Assembly: GCA_026397695.1 (NCBI GenBank)
Contig: JAPLUJ010000429.1
Location: forward strand, 1 to 10,526
DNA from: Verrucomicrobiota bacterium
Lineage (GTDB): Bacteria; Verrucomicrobiota; Verrucomicrobiia; Verrucomicrobiales; Akkermansiaceae
Reading direction: 5' to 3'
Length of the DNA stretch: 10,526 nucleotides
In this document: positions 1 to 6,562 of the stretch, one piece after another
Numbering within the stretch: the stretch's first letter is position 1
Layout of the letters: each line of letters begins with the position of its first letter
The notes under the pieces: model-generated
What the model was told of the DNA's origin: nothing
Databases searched by the model: none
What the model saw: the letters and a program-made list of their open reading frames with translations, nothing else
Translations under genes and position numbers: made by a program

Positions 1-2215
1 CCGGCTTATCCTTGTTAGGTTTTGGCGGGCCTTCGGCGAACACGCTGACGATGAGGTTGCCAAGCGGACCGGGACGGGTTTTCCCGGGGTCCGCGTGGAA
101 GACGAATTCCATGGCATTGCCCGCAGGCTTGGTTTCCATGGTGATGCCTGGGGGGGGGGAGTTGAGGGAGAACCTGAGGGCTCGGTTGTTAGCCAGCGCG
201 TTGACGCCCGGCAGCCTGAGGGATGCGGAACCGCCGACGGGCAGGGCAATGCCGGCGGCACAGGCGGCGCGCAACCTTTCCATGACAGCGAGTTGGAGCG
301 GTTGGCGTCTTGGCCCCTGCGGGCTGGGCAGGACCTGGGCTAACAACTCCTCGGCGGGCACCAGATGGCGGTAGAAAAACGCCTGCATGCGATCATCGGC
401 GGGCACCGCCGTGCGCACGACATCCTCGTCGCCGATACGGGCCCGGCCTTCGATGGTTAGAGGGACCGGCGCCGGTGGCGGTTCGCCGGGCAATTTCAAG
501 GTCATGCGTACGGCGTCGGTATTGGCGGGTAATTTGGTGCCGACCAACTCGAATCCCGGCGGGGCGTTTTTCAAGGACAGGTTGATGGCCCCGGTGAATC
601 CGTCATGGCGCACGATGTGGGCGGTGACTGGCACCATGGCACCGGCACGGCCGTTGATGCTGGACGGGACGATGCGCAAGTCGAAGCCCGGTTGCGGTGG
701 CGCGATGATCAGGCGATAGGTATGTGCGCGACTGCCCTTGCCCTGGGTATCGGAAACATGAAACTGATAGGCTCCGTCCTTGTTAGGAGTAAAGGCGACG
801 CGTGAATCCGCGTGATGGGTTTCCAAGCCTGCCGCCGGGTCGTCGTAATCATCGTTGGATGCAACCACCTGGCCGTCGCCATCGGTCACCCTGAGCATGG
901 AATCGAGTGGCGAACCAAGGCGGCGCGCGCGGATTTCCGCGACCACTGCGGAGCCCGCTTTCAAGTGCAGCGCAATGACATCATGCTCGCCGGGTTTGCT
1001 GATGGTCGCGTTGGCAACACACGGGAAGGGAAGTTCCCACGGTGCCTTGGCTTGCACGTCGCTCGCGCTTTCCAAAAACTCCGGGAAGCGGCCGGCCTCG
1101 AAGCGCATGAAGCCGATGGCCGGTGCCTGCAAGCCGATGTTGCGCAGGCCCGGGGTGGCGCCGGCATCCACGGTGATTTGGCGTTCCGGCAGGTTCCATC
1201 CGGCGACCCGCAGCGTGACCTGCGAATTGAGCTGCCCGCCGGTCGGGAATTGTTCTGTCAGGCAGGCGATTTCACCGATGCTGATGCGGTAGACAAAGTC
1301 CTCGCGTCCGCGGCAGATGGAATCCCGGATGCGCAGCGTGTAACAACCATCGGCCGGAATGGTGGTGGTGATGAGCGGGTCAGGCCGGAAGCTGAAGTCA
1401 TCGCTGAAGGCGATTTCACGCCCCTTGGGATCTAACAAAGTGATATTCGCCTGGAACCAACCGGGCACGGCATCCGCGAGATAGGGGATGAGTTCGCGCG
1501 CCGCGACCGCCAATGTTAGATCCATTCCTTTGCGGGCATCGAATGAGAAGCAATCGACGTCGCCGGGCAGGATGCGGCCATTGATCACCGCCGGGATTTT
1601 CAGCATCGGCGGAGTGGTGGTAGCGGGCGTGTCGTTAGGTTCGGTCTCCGCAACTTCAGGCAAGACCCCGACTTGAAAGACCATGGGATTGGAAATGCCG
1701 GTGGGCGTGAGCAGGCGGATTTCGCGATTGCCGGGAGCGGCATCGGGATTGATTTTGACGCGCAGGGTGACACGCTCGACGAGTTGCGGGTTCAATTGCC
1801 GTTTCGGGTCGCGGCGTTGCATGATGCCCTCGCGAAAGGCCGCCACCTCGTCGGCGGTGATCCCGGCGCGCTCGGCGATCTTCGTCAGCAAGTCATCGTC
1901 CCGCATCATCTTGAGCGGCGACTTTTCTTTTTTGATTTTCTCGCGTTCTTCTTGCAGGAGGTCGCGGATGTCGTTCAGGCGTCCTTGGCTGAGGGGTTTG
2001 AAGGTTTTGACGATGGTGGCGTGGATGCCGGCGCCGGAGAATGTTGCGGCGGTGGTGCCGGTCAGGTTGACACCCCCGACGATGATCTCAATCTCGCTGC
2101 CACGGCTGCCACCGGACGGGTAGGCATAACCGATAACCGGTGCCGGTTGTTGTGAGAATGCCGGGCTGGCCAGCGCCAGCGGAATTCCTAACAATATGAT
2201 GCGACGCAGCGTCAT
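1..2215 (-). CDS. Secreted PPC (pre-peptidase C-terminal) domain protein, 3' end outside window
   Basis: Reading the minus strand from the ATG at 2215 gives 738 uninterrupted codons to base 1, so the C-terminus is missing. Residues 1-21 form a signal peptide (MTLRRIILLG..., cleavage near AFS-QQ). Residues 24-70 look like an IPT/TIG-type beta domain. Residues about 76-145 are a charged helical stretch rich in K, E and R. The first PPC domain follows at about 188-315 with the hallmark ETEPNDT (191-197) and GDVDCFSF (218-225). A second PPC-like domain at about 395-505 contains SNDDYDD (453-459) and ends in HTYRLII. Further beta-sandwich sequence follows. PPC domains are secreted beta-sandwich modules that often bind calcium or carbohydrate; no catalytic domain is visible here. 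The gene starts 12 bases after the DUF1501 stop codon, so it is third in an operon, and no Shine-Dalgarno sequence is evident. It contains a C10 tract (proline codons, 150-159) that is in frame. The family call is firm; the function is unknown. Confidence 0.9.
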   Translation of the reverse strand, partial: MTLRRIILLGIPLALASPAFSQQPAPVIGYAYPSGGSRGSEIEIIVGGVNLTGTTAATFSGAGIHATIVKTFKPLSQGRLNDIRDLLQEEREKIKKEKSPLKMMRDDDLLTKIAERAGITADEVAAFREGIMQRRDPKRQLNPQLVERVTLRVKINPDAAPGNREIRLLTPTGISNPMVFQVGVLPEVAETEPNDTPATTTPPMLKIPAVINGRILPGDVDCFSFDARKGMDLTLAVAARELIPYLADAVPGWFQANITLLDPKGREIAFSDDFSFRPDPLITTTIPADGCYTLRIRDSICRGREDFVYRISIGEIACLTEQFPTGGQLNSQVTLRVAGWNLPERQITVDAGATPGLRNIGLQAPAIGFMRFEAGRFPEFLESASDVQAKAPWELPFPCVANATISKPGEHDVIALHLKAGSAVVAEIRARRLGSPLDSMLRVTDGDGQVVASNDDYDDPAAGLETHHADSRVAFTPNKDGAYQFHVSDTQGKGSRAHTYRLIIAPPQPGFDLRIVPSSINGRAGAMVPVTAHIVRHDGFTGAINLSLKNAPPGFELVGTKLPANTDAVRMTLKLPGEPPPAPVPLTIEGRARIGDEDVVRTAVPADDRMQAFFYRHLVPAEELLAQVLPSPQGPRRQPLQLAVMERLRAACAAGIALPVGGSASLRLPGVNALANNRALRFSLNSPPPGITMETKPAGNAMEFVFHADPGKTRPGPLGNLIVSVFAEGPPKPNKDKP

Positions 2216-2227
2216 GGCGGGCAATAA

Positions 2228-3625
2228 TCACATGATTTCGCGCAAGCGCCCGCCACTCGGGAGTTTCTCATCCTTGCCGGGAGTGACGCGGGCGGGCAGG
2301 CCGAGCGGGTGTGGCAGGGAGGCATCCGGGTCGATCCCTAACAACTCGTAGATGCTGCCAACCAGGTCCCACGGATAGATCGGGCGGTTGGTGACTTCCT
2401 CGCCGCGGGCGTCGGTGGTGCCGACCACTTGGCCGCCACGGAACCCGCCACCGGCGACCATCGAGCAGAACGCCTTGCCGTAGTGATTGCGTCCGCCGTT
2501 CCAGGGCGATTCATTTTGGACTTTCGGGGTGCGTCCGAATTCGCCGCCCCACCAGACGATGGTGGAATCTAGCAGTCCGCAGCTTGTTAGATCTGCGATG
2601 AGGGTGCCGACGCCCTTATCCATTTCCGGAAGTTGCCGGCGCATGATTTGGAAATGTTGTTTATGGGTGTCCCAGCCTTTGTAGTTGATGGTGATATAGG
2701 GCACGCCGTGTTCCACCAATCTGCGTGCCATGAGACAGGCCTGGCCGAATGTGGAGCGTCCGTATTGATCGCGGAGTGCGGCGGATTCCTGATTGAGATC
2801 GAAGATCTTGGAGCCGTTGCCGAGGATCAGGTCATAGGCTTCCTCCTCGCTGCGGCGCATGCTGGCGATGGCCGGGTGGTCAGGCGCGGCTTTGGCGAGG
2901 GTGTCCATGTGATGGAGCATGTCACGGCGTGATCGCTGGCGTTCCTCGCTGATTCCCTCGGCGACGATCCCCTCGACGGCGAAAGGCGACTTGGCGGGAT
3001 TGCCACCAGTGGCGAAGGGCTTGTGTTTCGAACCGAGAAAACCGGCTTCGGAAAACCGGCCCTGCGGTTCTGTTAGAACAATGTAGGGAGGGATCTGGCT
3101 TTTATATCCGGCGGCGCGGCCTTTGAACAATGAAACCACGGCCCCGACCGACGGATAGACGATGCGTCCACCTTCCGGGTGCCCGGTTTGCATCACATAG
3201 GAAGCGGTTTCATGGGCATTGATCCCGTGGGTCATGCCGCGCAGCAGCGCGAGCTTGTCGGCTTGCGACGCGAGCACGGGCAGCAGCTCGTTGATGCGCA
3301 TGCCCGCGACTTTGGTGTCGAGCGGTTTGGTGAACGCCCCGCAATAGTCCGCGCCGGCGGCGGGTTTCGGATCGAAGGTATCCAGGTGGCACGGCCCCCC
3401 CCACAACCAGATTTGGATGACCGCTTTGGCGCGCGCGGCAGGTGCCGTGGTGGCGTCTGGCGGGGTGGGGGATTGGGCGCACAGCGGCGGGCTGCCGAAC
3501 ATCAAGCTAACAGAACTTCCGAAGACGCATTGCAGGGCGCGGCGGCGCGACAACGGGTGACCCAGCCCGCCGCCGTCGGCCGGCAAGGAGGAGCAGTCAT
3601 GGCGCAATGGGTTTAATGACGACAT
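2228..3625 (-). CDS. DUF1501 family exported protein
   Basis: This is a full-length 465-residue DUF1501 protein, a family with an alkaline-phosphatase/sulfatase-like fold and no settled reaction. It is abundant in Planctomycetota and Verrucomicrobiota. The N-terminus has SRRRALQ at residues 26-32 followed by a moderately hydrophobic stretch (CVFGSSVSLMFG), like the Tat signals usual in this family, though the twin-arginine motif is imperfect. Family signatures are IWLWGGPCHLDTFDPKP (72-88), LLRGMTHGINAHET (127-140), GWDTH (317-321), WWGGEFGRTP (358-367) and GRNHY (378-382). The ATG at 3625 overlaps the end of the upstream DUF1553 frame by 13 bases, which suggests translational coupling. DUF1549/DUF1553 and DUF1501 genes are habitual partners. 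A G8 tract (minus strand, 3395-3402) encodes part of LWGGP and is in frame. The family is certain; the role is inferred only from context. Confidence 0.95.
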   Translation of the reverse strand: MSSLNPLRHDCSSLPADGGGLGHPLSRRRALQCVFGSSVSLMFGSPPLCAQSPTPPDATTAPAARAKAVIQIWLWGGPCHLDTFDPKPAAGADYCGAFTKPLDTKVAGMRINELLPVLASQADKLALLRGMTHGINAHETASYVMQTGHPEGGRIVYPSVGAVVSLFKGRAAGYKSQIPPYIVLTEPQGRFSEAGFLGSKHKPFATGGNPAKSPFAVEGIVAEGISEERQRSRRDMLHHMDTLAKAAPDHPAIASMRRSEEEAYDLILGNGSKIFDLNQESAALRDQYGRSTFGQACLMARRLVEHGVPYITINYKGWDTHKQHFQIMRRQLPEMDKGVGTLIADLTSCGLLDSTIVWWGGEFGRTPKVQNESPWNGGRNHYGKAFCSMVAGGGFRGGQVVGTTDARGEEVTNRPIYPWDLVGSIYELLGIDPDASLPHPLGLPARVTPGKDEKLPSGGRLREIM

Positions 3626-4134
3626 AGGAATTCGGTGGTGTTGAACATGGCCCAGGTTATATCTATCAAGGCTTCCTTGCGGGTTGTCGAGGCGGTTAGA
3701 TTATCCCGGAAAAGCGCTTTCTCCGCTTCGGTGGGCGGACGCGATAGGATGGTGGTATAAAGATCGGTGGCGAGGCGGTTGGGAGCGTCGGCGCTGCGCA
3801 GCGATTTGCGCAGGATGCGGCTTTGTTCGATTTTCGCGCGGATGTGGGACGAGTTGAGGAAGTGCAATCGTTGGGCGCCGCTCGGGTTGAGGTTGCGTTC
3901 GGATTCGAGGCCGGCATCGCGGGCCGGGCGGCCGAACAACTCGAGGAAAGAACTGCTGATACTGCCATCCGGCAGGGAGATGGCGCGTGTGCCGTCCGGC
4001 AGGAAGGTGAACGGTTCCGGGATCGCGCTGGAATACTCTTCGGTGGTGCCGGTCACGGCGCAGATCGCGTCGATTAACACCTCGGCATCCAGCCGCCGGA
4101 TCGGATAGGTGCCGAACAACTCAATGGCATGCAT
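3613..4134 (-). CDS. DUF1553 domain fragment (C-terminal part of a frameshifted DUF1549/DUF1553 gene)
   Basis: This 173-residue reading frame carries the C-terminal DUF1553 domain. Recognisable stretches are YPIRRLDAEVLIDAI (10-24), LFGRPARDAGLESER (66-80), QRLHFLNSSHI (88-98) and the closing WAMFNTTEFLCRH (161-173). These normally follow, on one polypeptide, the DUF1549 domain that is encoded just upstream in another frame. The nominal ATG at 4134 is probably not a true start. It lies inside what should be the linker, the fragment has no signal peptide, and its first residues (HAIELFG) match mid-protein family sequence. The fragment could still be translated by re-initiation, because its frame overlaps the DUF1549 frame by 61 bases. 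The TAA stop at 3615-3613 lies inside the start of the DUF1501 gene. Confidence 0.85.
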   Translation of the reverse strand: MHAIELFGTYPIRRLDAEVLIDAICAVTGTTEEYSSAIPEPFTFLPDGTRAISLPDGSISSSFLELFGRPARDAGLESERNLNPSGAQRLHFLNSSHIRAKIEQSRILRKSLRSADAPNRLATDLYTTILSRPPTEAEKALFRDNLTASTTRKEALIDITWAMFNTTEFLCRH

Positions 4135-5165
4135 GATAGTTGATAGGTCCGCGAATTGACGATCAGGCGGAACAAGTGCCGCGTGTCGTAGCCGTGACTG
4201 ACGAATTCATGTTCGAGGTAAGCCATGAGTTCCGGGTGGGATGGCGGGTTGTTGCTGCGGACATCGTCCGGTTCATGAATGATGCCGCGTCCCATCAACC
4301 AATACCACGCGCGGTTGGCAAAGTTGCGCGCAAACCATGGATTTCCCGGTTTGATCAACCAGTCGGCAAAAACCGTGCGCGGGTCGCGATCCGCCGGAAT
4401 GGAAACCTGGCTGCCATCCGGCATTTTCACGGCGGTCGTGGTCGCCGGTTTGGATTCATCGAAAAAGACGATTTCCTCTTTCCATTCCTTGGTGGTCTTG
4501 TAGCCGACGCGGGAGAAAAAAACCGCCAGGGAGTCCAACTCGGCAGACGACCAGCCTTCCTGTCGCACGCCCATGAAGGCGAGCGAGGCGGCGGCGGCGA
4601 GGGCTCGCGGCTCGTGGCTGGGCACCGCCCGGAAAAAGTTGGCTTCGGGCACGCGCATGTTGCTGCCCGAGGCTGTGAGCAAGCCGCGGGCGAAGCGATC
4701 GAAGGGGAGGTTGTTGCGGATGCACGTGTGCACGAGCCGGTGATACGCCTGTGCCGGGTTGGGCCATAGATTGACCGGGAACTCGGCTTTGACCCGCAGC
4801 AGGTCGCACCACTTCATCGCCCAGTAGTCGGCAAACTCGTCACGCGCGAATAACTCCTCGACGAGCTTGCCGCGCTTGTTAGACGCTTTGTCCGCCAGAA
4901 AGGTGGTCACTTCCCCGCTGGTCGGCAGGGTGCCTATCAGATCAAGGAAAACCCGGCGGATGAACACCGCGTCGGAGCATGGGTGTGCCGGGGCGAGGCC
5001 CTCTTTGGCCAGACGCTTGAAGACGAGGGTATCTATGCGGCTTGGGGGAACGGCGAAGCCGGGGGTCTCGAACGGATTTTGCGGTGCCTGGATTGCTGCC
5101 GCTGGTGCGGCGAGTGAAGGCCCCGCGCTCAGCCACAAGACCACCAAAGCAATGCCCTTCACCAT
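4074..5165 (-). CDS. DUF1549 domain fragment (N-terminal part of a frameshifted DUF1549/DUF1553 gene)
   Basis: From the ATG at 5165 this encodes 363 residues. A clear signal peptide (MVKGIALVVLWLSAGPSLAA) decides this start; the frame also stays open upstream to 5459, but that extension is not protein-like and would overlap the divergent DUF1080 gene. DUF1549 is seen from about residue 44: IDTLVFKRLAKEGL, RRVFLDLIGTLP (70-81) and FADYWAMKWCDLLR (111-124). DUF1553 begins with NFANRAWYWLMGRGI (281-295), NNPPSHPEL (305-313) and NSRTYQLS (337-344). After that the frame reads about 19 unrelated residues to a TAA, while the rest of DUF1553 continues in the -1 frame. There is no CxxCH haem motif, so this is the short form without a cytochrome domain. 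It is the first gene of the operon with DUF1501 and the PPC protein. The function of the family is unsettled. Confidence 0.88.
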   Translation of the reverse strand: MVKGIALVVLWLSAGPSLAAPAAAIQAPQNPFETPGFAVPPSRIDTLVFKRLAKEGLAPAHPCSDAVFIRRVFLDLIGTLPTSGEVTTFLADKASNKRGKLVEELFARDEFADYWAMKWCDLLRVKAEFPVNLWPNPAQAYHRLVHTCIRNNLPFDRFARGLLTASGSNMRVPEANFFRAVPSHEPRALAAAASLAFMGVRQEGWSSAELDSLAVFFSRVGYKTTKEWKEEIVFFDESKPATTTAVKMPDGSQVSIPADRDPRTVFADWLIKPGNPWFARNFANRAWYWLMGRGIIHEPDDVRSNNPPSHPELMAYLEHEFVSHGYDTRHLFRLIVNSRTYQLSCMPLSCSAPIRSGGWMPRC

Positions 5166-5201
5166 GTCCAAGGTTCTCTGGAATTGCGCTTTGATGTAGT
5201 C

Positions 5202-5229
5202 AATATAAGGGTTTCGCCGCTGGGTGCAA
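5202..5229 (-). promoter_or_regulatory. Candidate sigma-70-type promoter for the DUF1549-DUF1501-PPC operon
   Basis: On the minus strand, TTGCAC (5229-5224) stands 16 bases before TATATT (5207-5202). TATATT matches the -10 consensus at five of six positions; the -35 box matches at only three. The pair lies about 37 bases upstream of the ATG at 5165, a sensible distance. The call rests on consensus matching alone. Confidence 0.35.
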
Positions 5230-5230
5230 T

Positions 5231-5257
5231 ACTGGAGGTGCGGGACTGGAGGTGCGG
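5231..5257. repeat. 13-bp direct repeat in the divergent intergenic region
   Basis: ACTGGAGGTGCGG occurs exactly at 5231-5243 and again at 5245-5257, separated by a single G, so the period is 14 bases. It lies immediately upstream of the candidate promoter of the minus-strand operon, where paired regulator sites or a recent tandem duplication would both be plausible. Nothing in the window identifies a binding protein. Confidence 0.6.
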
Positions 5258-5325
5258 TACATGTGCCATGCCCGGCAGTGCAGGGATTGTATGTCCTACC
5301 GGAAGGAAAATCGTGAATCTCCCGG

Positions 5326-5348
5326 CAAGCGGAACTTTTCTCCGCTTG
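5326..5348. promoter_or_regulatory. Inverted repeat (possible operator) upstream of the DUF1080 gene
   Basis: CAAGCGGA at 5326-5333 is the exact reverse complement of TCCGCTTG at 5341-5348, with a 7-base centre ACTTTTC. After one mismatch two more pairs follow (5323-5324 with 5350-5351). No T-tract follows on either strand, so a regulator site is more likely than a terminator. It sits about 60 bases upstream of the DUF1080 start. Confidence 0.4.
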
Positions 5349-5380
5349 GCGTGAAAGAAAATGCTTTTGAGTTAGTATTA

Positions 5381-5402
5381 CGGGCAAGGCAAAAACTGCC
5401 CG
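5381..5402 (+). other. Small hairpin just before the DUF1080 start codon
   Basis: CGGGCA (5381-5386) pairs with TGCCCG (5397-5402) around a 10-base loop. It ends 7 bases before the ATG at 5410, in the probable leader, where it could limit ribosome access. It is short and may be chance. Confidence 0.25.
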
Positions 5403-5409
5403 AGAAACC

Positions 5410-6414
5410 ATGAAACCATACCCTGCCACTGTCTGTTGTCTGTCCGCGTTGCTCGCCATCGCGGTTTCATCCGCACCTGCCGCCGATACGAAAAAAGCCT
5501 GGACCGATCCGGCTGTTGCCCGTCAGGAAGACCCCGATTTCTTAATTCAGGGGGAATACGGCAGTGCCCAACCGGGTGCCGCAGCAGGCGTCCAGGTGGT
5601 GGCGCTGGGTGACGGAAAATTCGATGCCTATGTCCTGCAAGGCGGCCTGCCTGGACTGGGGTGGGTGCGCGGCAAGGAACGCGTGGTTCTCAACGGCAGC
5701 CGCAGTGACAAAGACGTTGCCCTCGCATCGGCCGACGGCAAGATTTCGGCCGTGATTCGCGACGGGAAATTGGCCCTGACCCGGCAGGGTGAAAAAGAAC
5801 TCACGTTGCCGCGCATCGAGCGTACCAGCCCAACCATGGGAGCCAAGCCGCCTGCGGGTGCCGTGGTTTTGTTTGATGGTTCCTCCGCCGACCAGTGGGA
5901 GAATGGCAAGCTCGAGAACGGCCTGCTGGCCGCCAACAACTGCCTCAGCAAGCCAAAGTTCAAGAGCCATGCCATTCACCTCGAGTTTCTCACCCCCTAC
6001 ATGCCGTATGCACGCGGTCAGGGCCGTGGCAACAGCGGGATTTACTACGGCGGACGCTGGGAAACGCAAGTGCTGGATTCATTCGGCCTGGCAGGTGCCC
6101 AGAACGAATGCGGCGGCATCTATTCAATCAGCGAACCGCGCCTCAACATGTGCTTGCCTCCGCTCGCCTGGCAAACCTATGACGTGGAATTCACCGCTGC
6201 AAAATTCGCCGCCGACGGCCAGCAGACTGCCTGGCCCAGGATCACCGTCAAACTCAACGGCGTCCTGATCCACGAGAATCTGGAACTGCCCAAAGTCAAC
6301 ACCACCGCCGCGCCCATTGGCAGTCCGCTCAAGGACGAAGAAGGTCCGGTATTCATCCAGTTCCACGGCAATCCGGTTTTCTTCCGCAATATCTGGGTCG
6401 TGCCCGTGAAGTAA
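5410..6414 (+). CDS. Secreted DUF1080 (3-keto-disaccharide hydrolase domain) protein
   Basis: This encodes 334 residues. Residues 1-25 are a signal peptide (MKPYPATVCCLSALLAIAVS..., cleavage near APA-AD), which fixes the ATG at 5410; the Shine-Dalgarno sequence is weak (GAGAAA). Residues about 30-140 form an N-terminal region seen in other PVC DUF1080 proteins (DPDFLIQGEYG at 41-51, ALGDGKFDAYVLQGGLPG at 65-82). After the linker SPTMGAKPPAGAVVLFDG (140-157) comes the DUF1080 domain, a jelly-roll fold related to glucanases and lectins: GNSGIYY (207-213), WETQVLDSFG (217-226), GGIY (235-238) and a C-terminal IQFHGNPVFFRNIWV. Some members of this fold hydrolyse 3-keto-glycosides; others may only bind glycans, and I cannot tell which applies. 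It is divergent from the DUF1549 operon and lies in the same direction as GH32, 148 bases upstream of it. The family is firm; the substrate is unknown. Confidence 0.93.
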   Translation: MKPYPATVCCLSALLAIAVSSAPAADTKKAWTDPAVARQEDPDFLIQGEYGSAQPGAAAGVQVVALGDGKFDAYVLQGGLPGLGWVRGKERVVLNGSRSDKDVALASADGKISAVIRDGKLALTRQGEKELTLPRIERTSPTMGAKPPAGAVVLFDGSSADQWENGKLENGLLAANNCLSKPKFKSHAIHLEFLTPYMPYARGQGRGNSGIYYGGRWETQVLDSFGLAGAQNECGGIYSISEPRLNMCLPPLAWQTYDVEFTAAKFAADGQQTAWPRITVKLNGVLIHENLELPKVNTTAAPIGSPLKDEEGPVFIQFHGNPVFFRNIWVVPVK

Positions 6415-6426
6415 TCCTCCGACTCG

Positions 6427-6436
6427 CCCCCCCCCC
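6427..6436. repeat. C10 homopolymer tract after the DUF1080 gene
   Basis: Ten consecutive C residues begin 12 bases after the DUF1080 stop codon and are followed by ATTTTT. The tract is noncoding. It is one of several long G/C runs in the window and is a likely spot for length variation or sequencing error. Confidence 0.7.
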
Positions 6437-6462
6437 ATTTTTCCGCCGTACTCCGATGCTTC

Positions 6463-6490
6463 CCGGGCGGGCCTTTTGTGGCTCGCCCGG
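6463..6490 (+). terminator. Strong hairpin between DUF1080 and GH32 genes, possible terminator
   Basis: CCGGGCGGGCC (6463-6473) pairs with GGCTCGCCCGG (6480-6490) around the loop TTTTGT, giving an 11-bp stem with a single G-U wobble. It starts 49 bases after the DUF1080 stop codon and ends 72 bases before the GH32 start. It lacks a following T-tract, so it is not a textbook intrinsic terminator. It could end DUF1080 transcription, protect the 3' end of the mRNA, or reduce read-through into GH32. Confidence 0.45.
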
Positions 6491-6562
6491 CGCGGTGCGG
6501 ACCGGAACGAAGCCCTCAGTAGCTCCGCGGCAGATGTGTGATGCCATCTCCAGCAATTTCCC

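Larger units (their letters stand above)
12..4882. repeat. Dispersed TTGTTAG / CTAACAA heptamer, nine copies
   Basis: Copies of TTGTTAG lie at 12-18, 186-192, 780-786, 2584-2590 and 4876-4882. Copies of CTAACAA lie at 340-346, 1432-1438, 2188-2194 and 2338-2344. Shorter GTTAG/CTAAC cores occur at 456, 1515, 1634, 3072, 3507, 3695, 5371, 8400 and 9395. The base after GTTAG is A, G or C except at 5371. Within the three genes the motif falls in all three codon phases, giving for example Leu-Leu, Asn-Lys or Leu-Thr, and uses TTA and CTA leucine codons that are otherwise scarce here. Orientation is mixed (five against four). I do not recognise it as a named element. Confidence 0.6.
3613..5165 (-). 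pseudogene. Frameshifted DUF1549/DUF1553 (PSD1-type) gene, both halves together
   Basis: The two fragments joined make a protein of about 510 residues, close to the usual length of cytochrome-free members of this family, so one gene has been split. The break lies near 4120-4135, just after the conserved NSRTYQLS. From memory, family members have roughly 15-20 residues between YQLS and the RRLDAEVL block. Here about 7 seem to be missing and the frame changes by -1. The gene could be a pseudogene, a sequencing or assembly error, or two co-translated pieces. I cannot choose between these from sequence alone. The rest of the coding sequence is well preserved, so any damage is recent. Confidence 0.7.

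Noticed and set aside
150..159. Frameshift at the G10 tract in the PPC gene
   Set aside because: A first reading suggested a frame change, but counting ten bases keeps the frame, which continues as GITMETKPAGNAMEF with sensible sequence on both sides.
812..1435. 207-codon and other plus-strand frames within 1-2216
   Set aside because: They are antisense to the PPC gene, which reads open for 738 codons with a signal peptide and the EPND motif.
4074..4134. Programmed -1 ribosomal frameshift joining the DUF1549 and DUF1553 parts
   Set aside because: No slippery heptamer of the X XXY YYZ type is seen in or just before the overlap, and about 7 residues of the usual linker appear to be missing, which a slip would not explain.
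5346..5378. Sigma-54 or sigma-70 promoter for the DUF1080 gene (TTGGCG ... TAGTAT)
   Set aside because: The spacer is 21 bases for a sigma-70 pair, and the GG-to-GC spacing is wrong for sigma-54, so I do not call a promoter.
5166..5459. N-terminal extension of the DUF1549 gene to an upstream ATG at 5459
   Set aside because: The extension covers the intergenic repeats and overlaps the DUF1080 gene. The signal peptide begins at the ATG at 5165.
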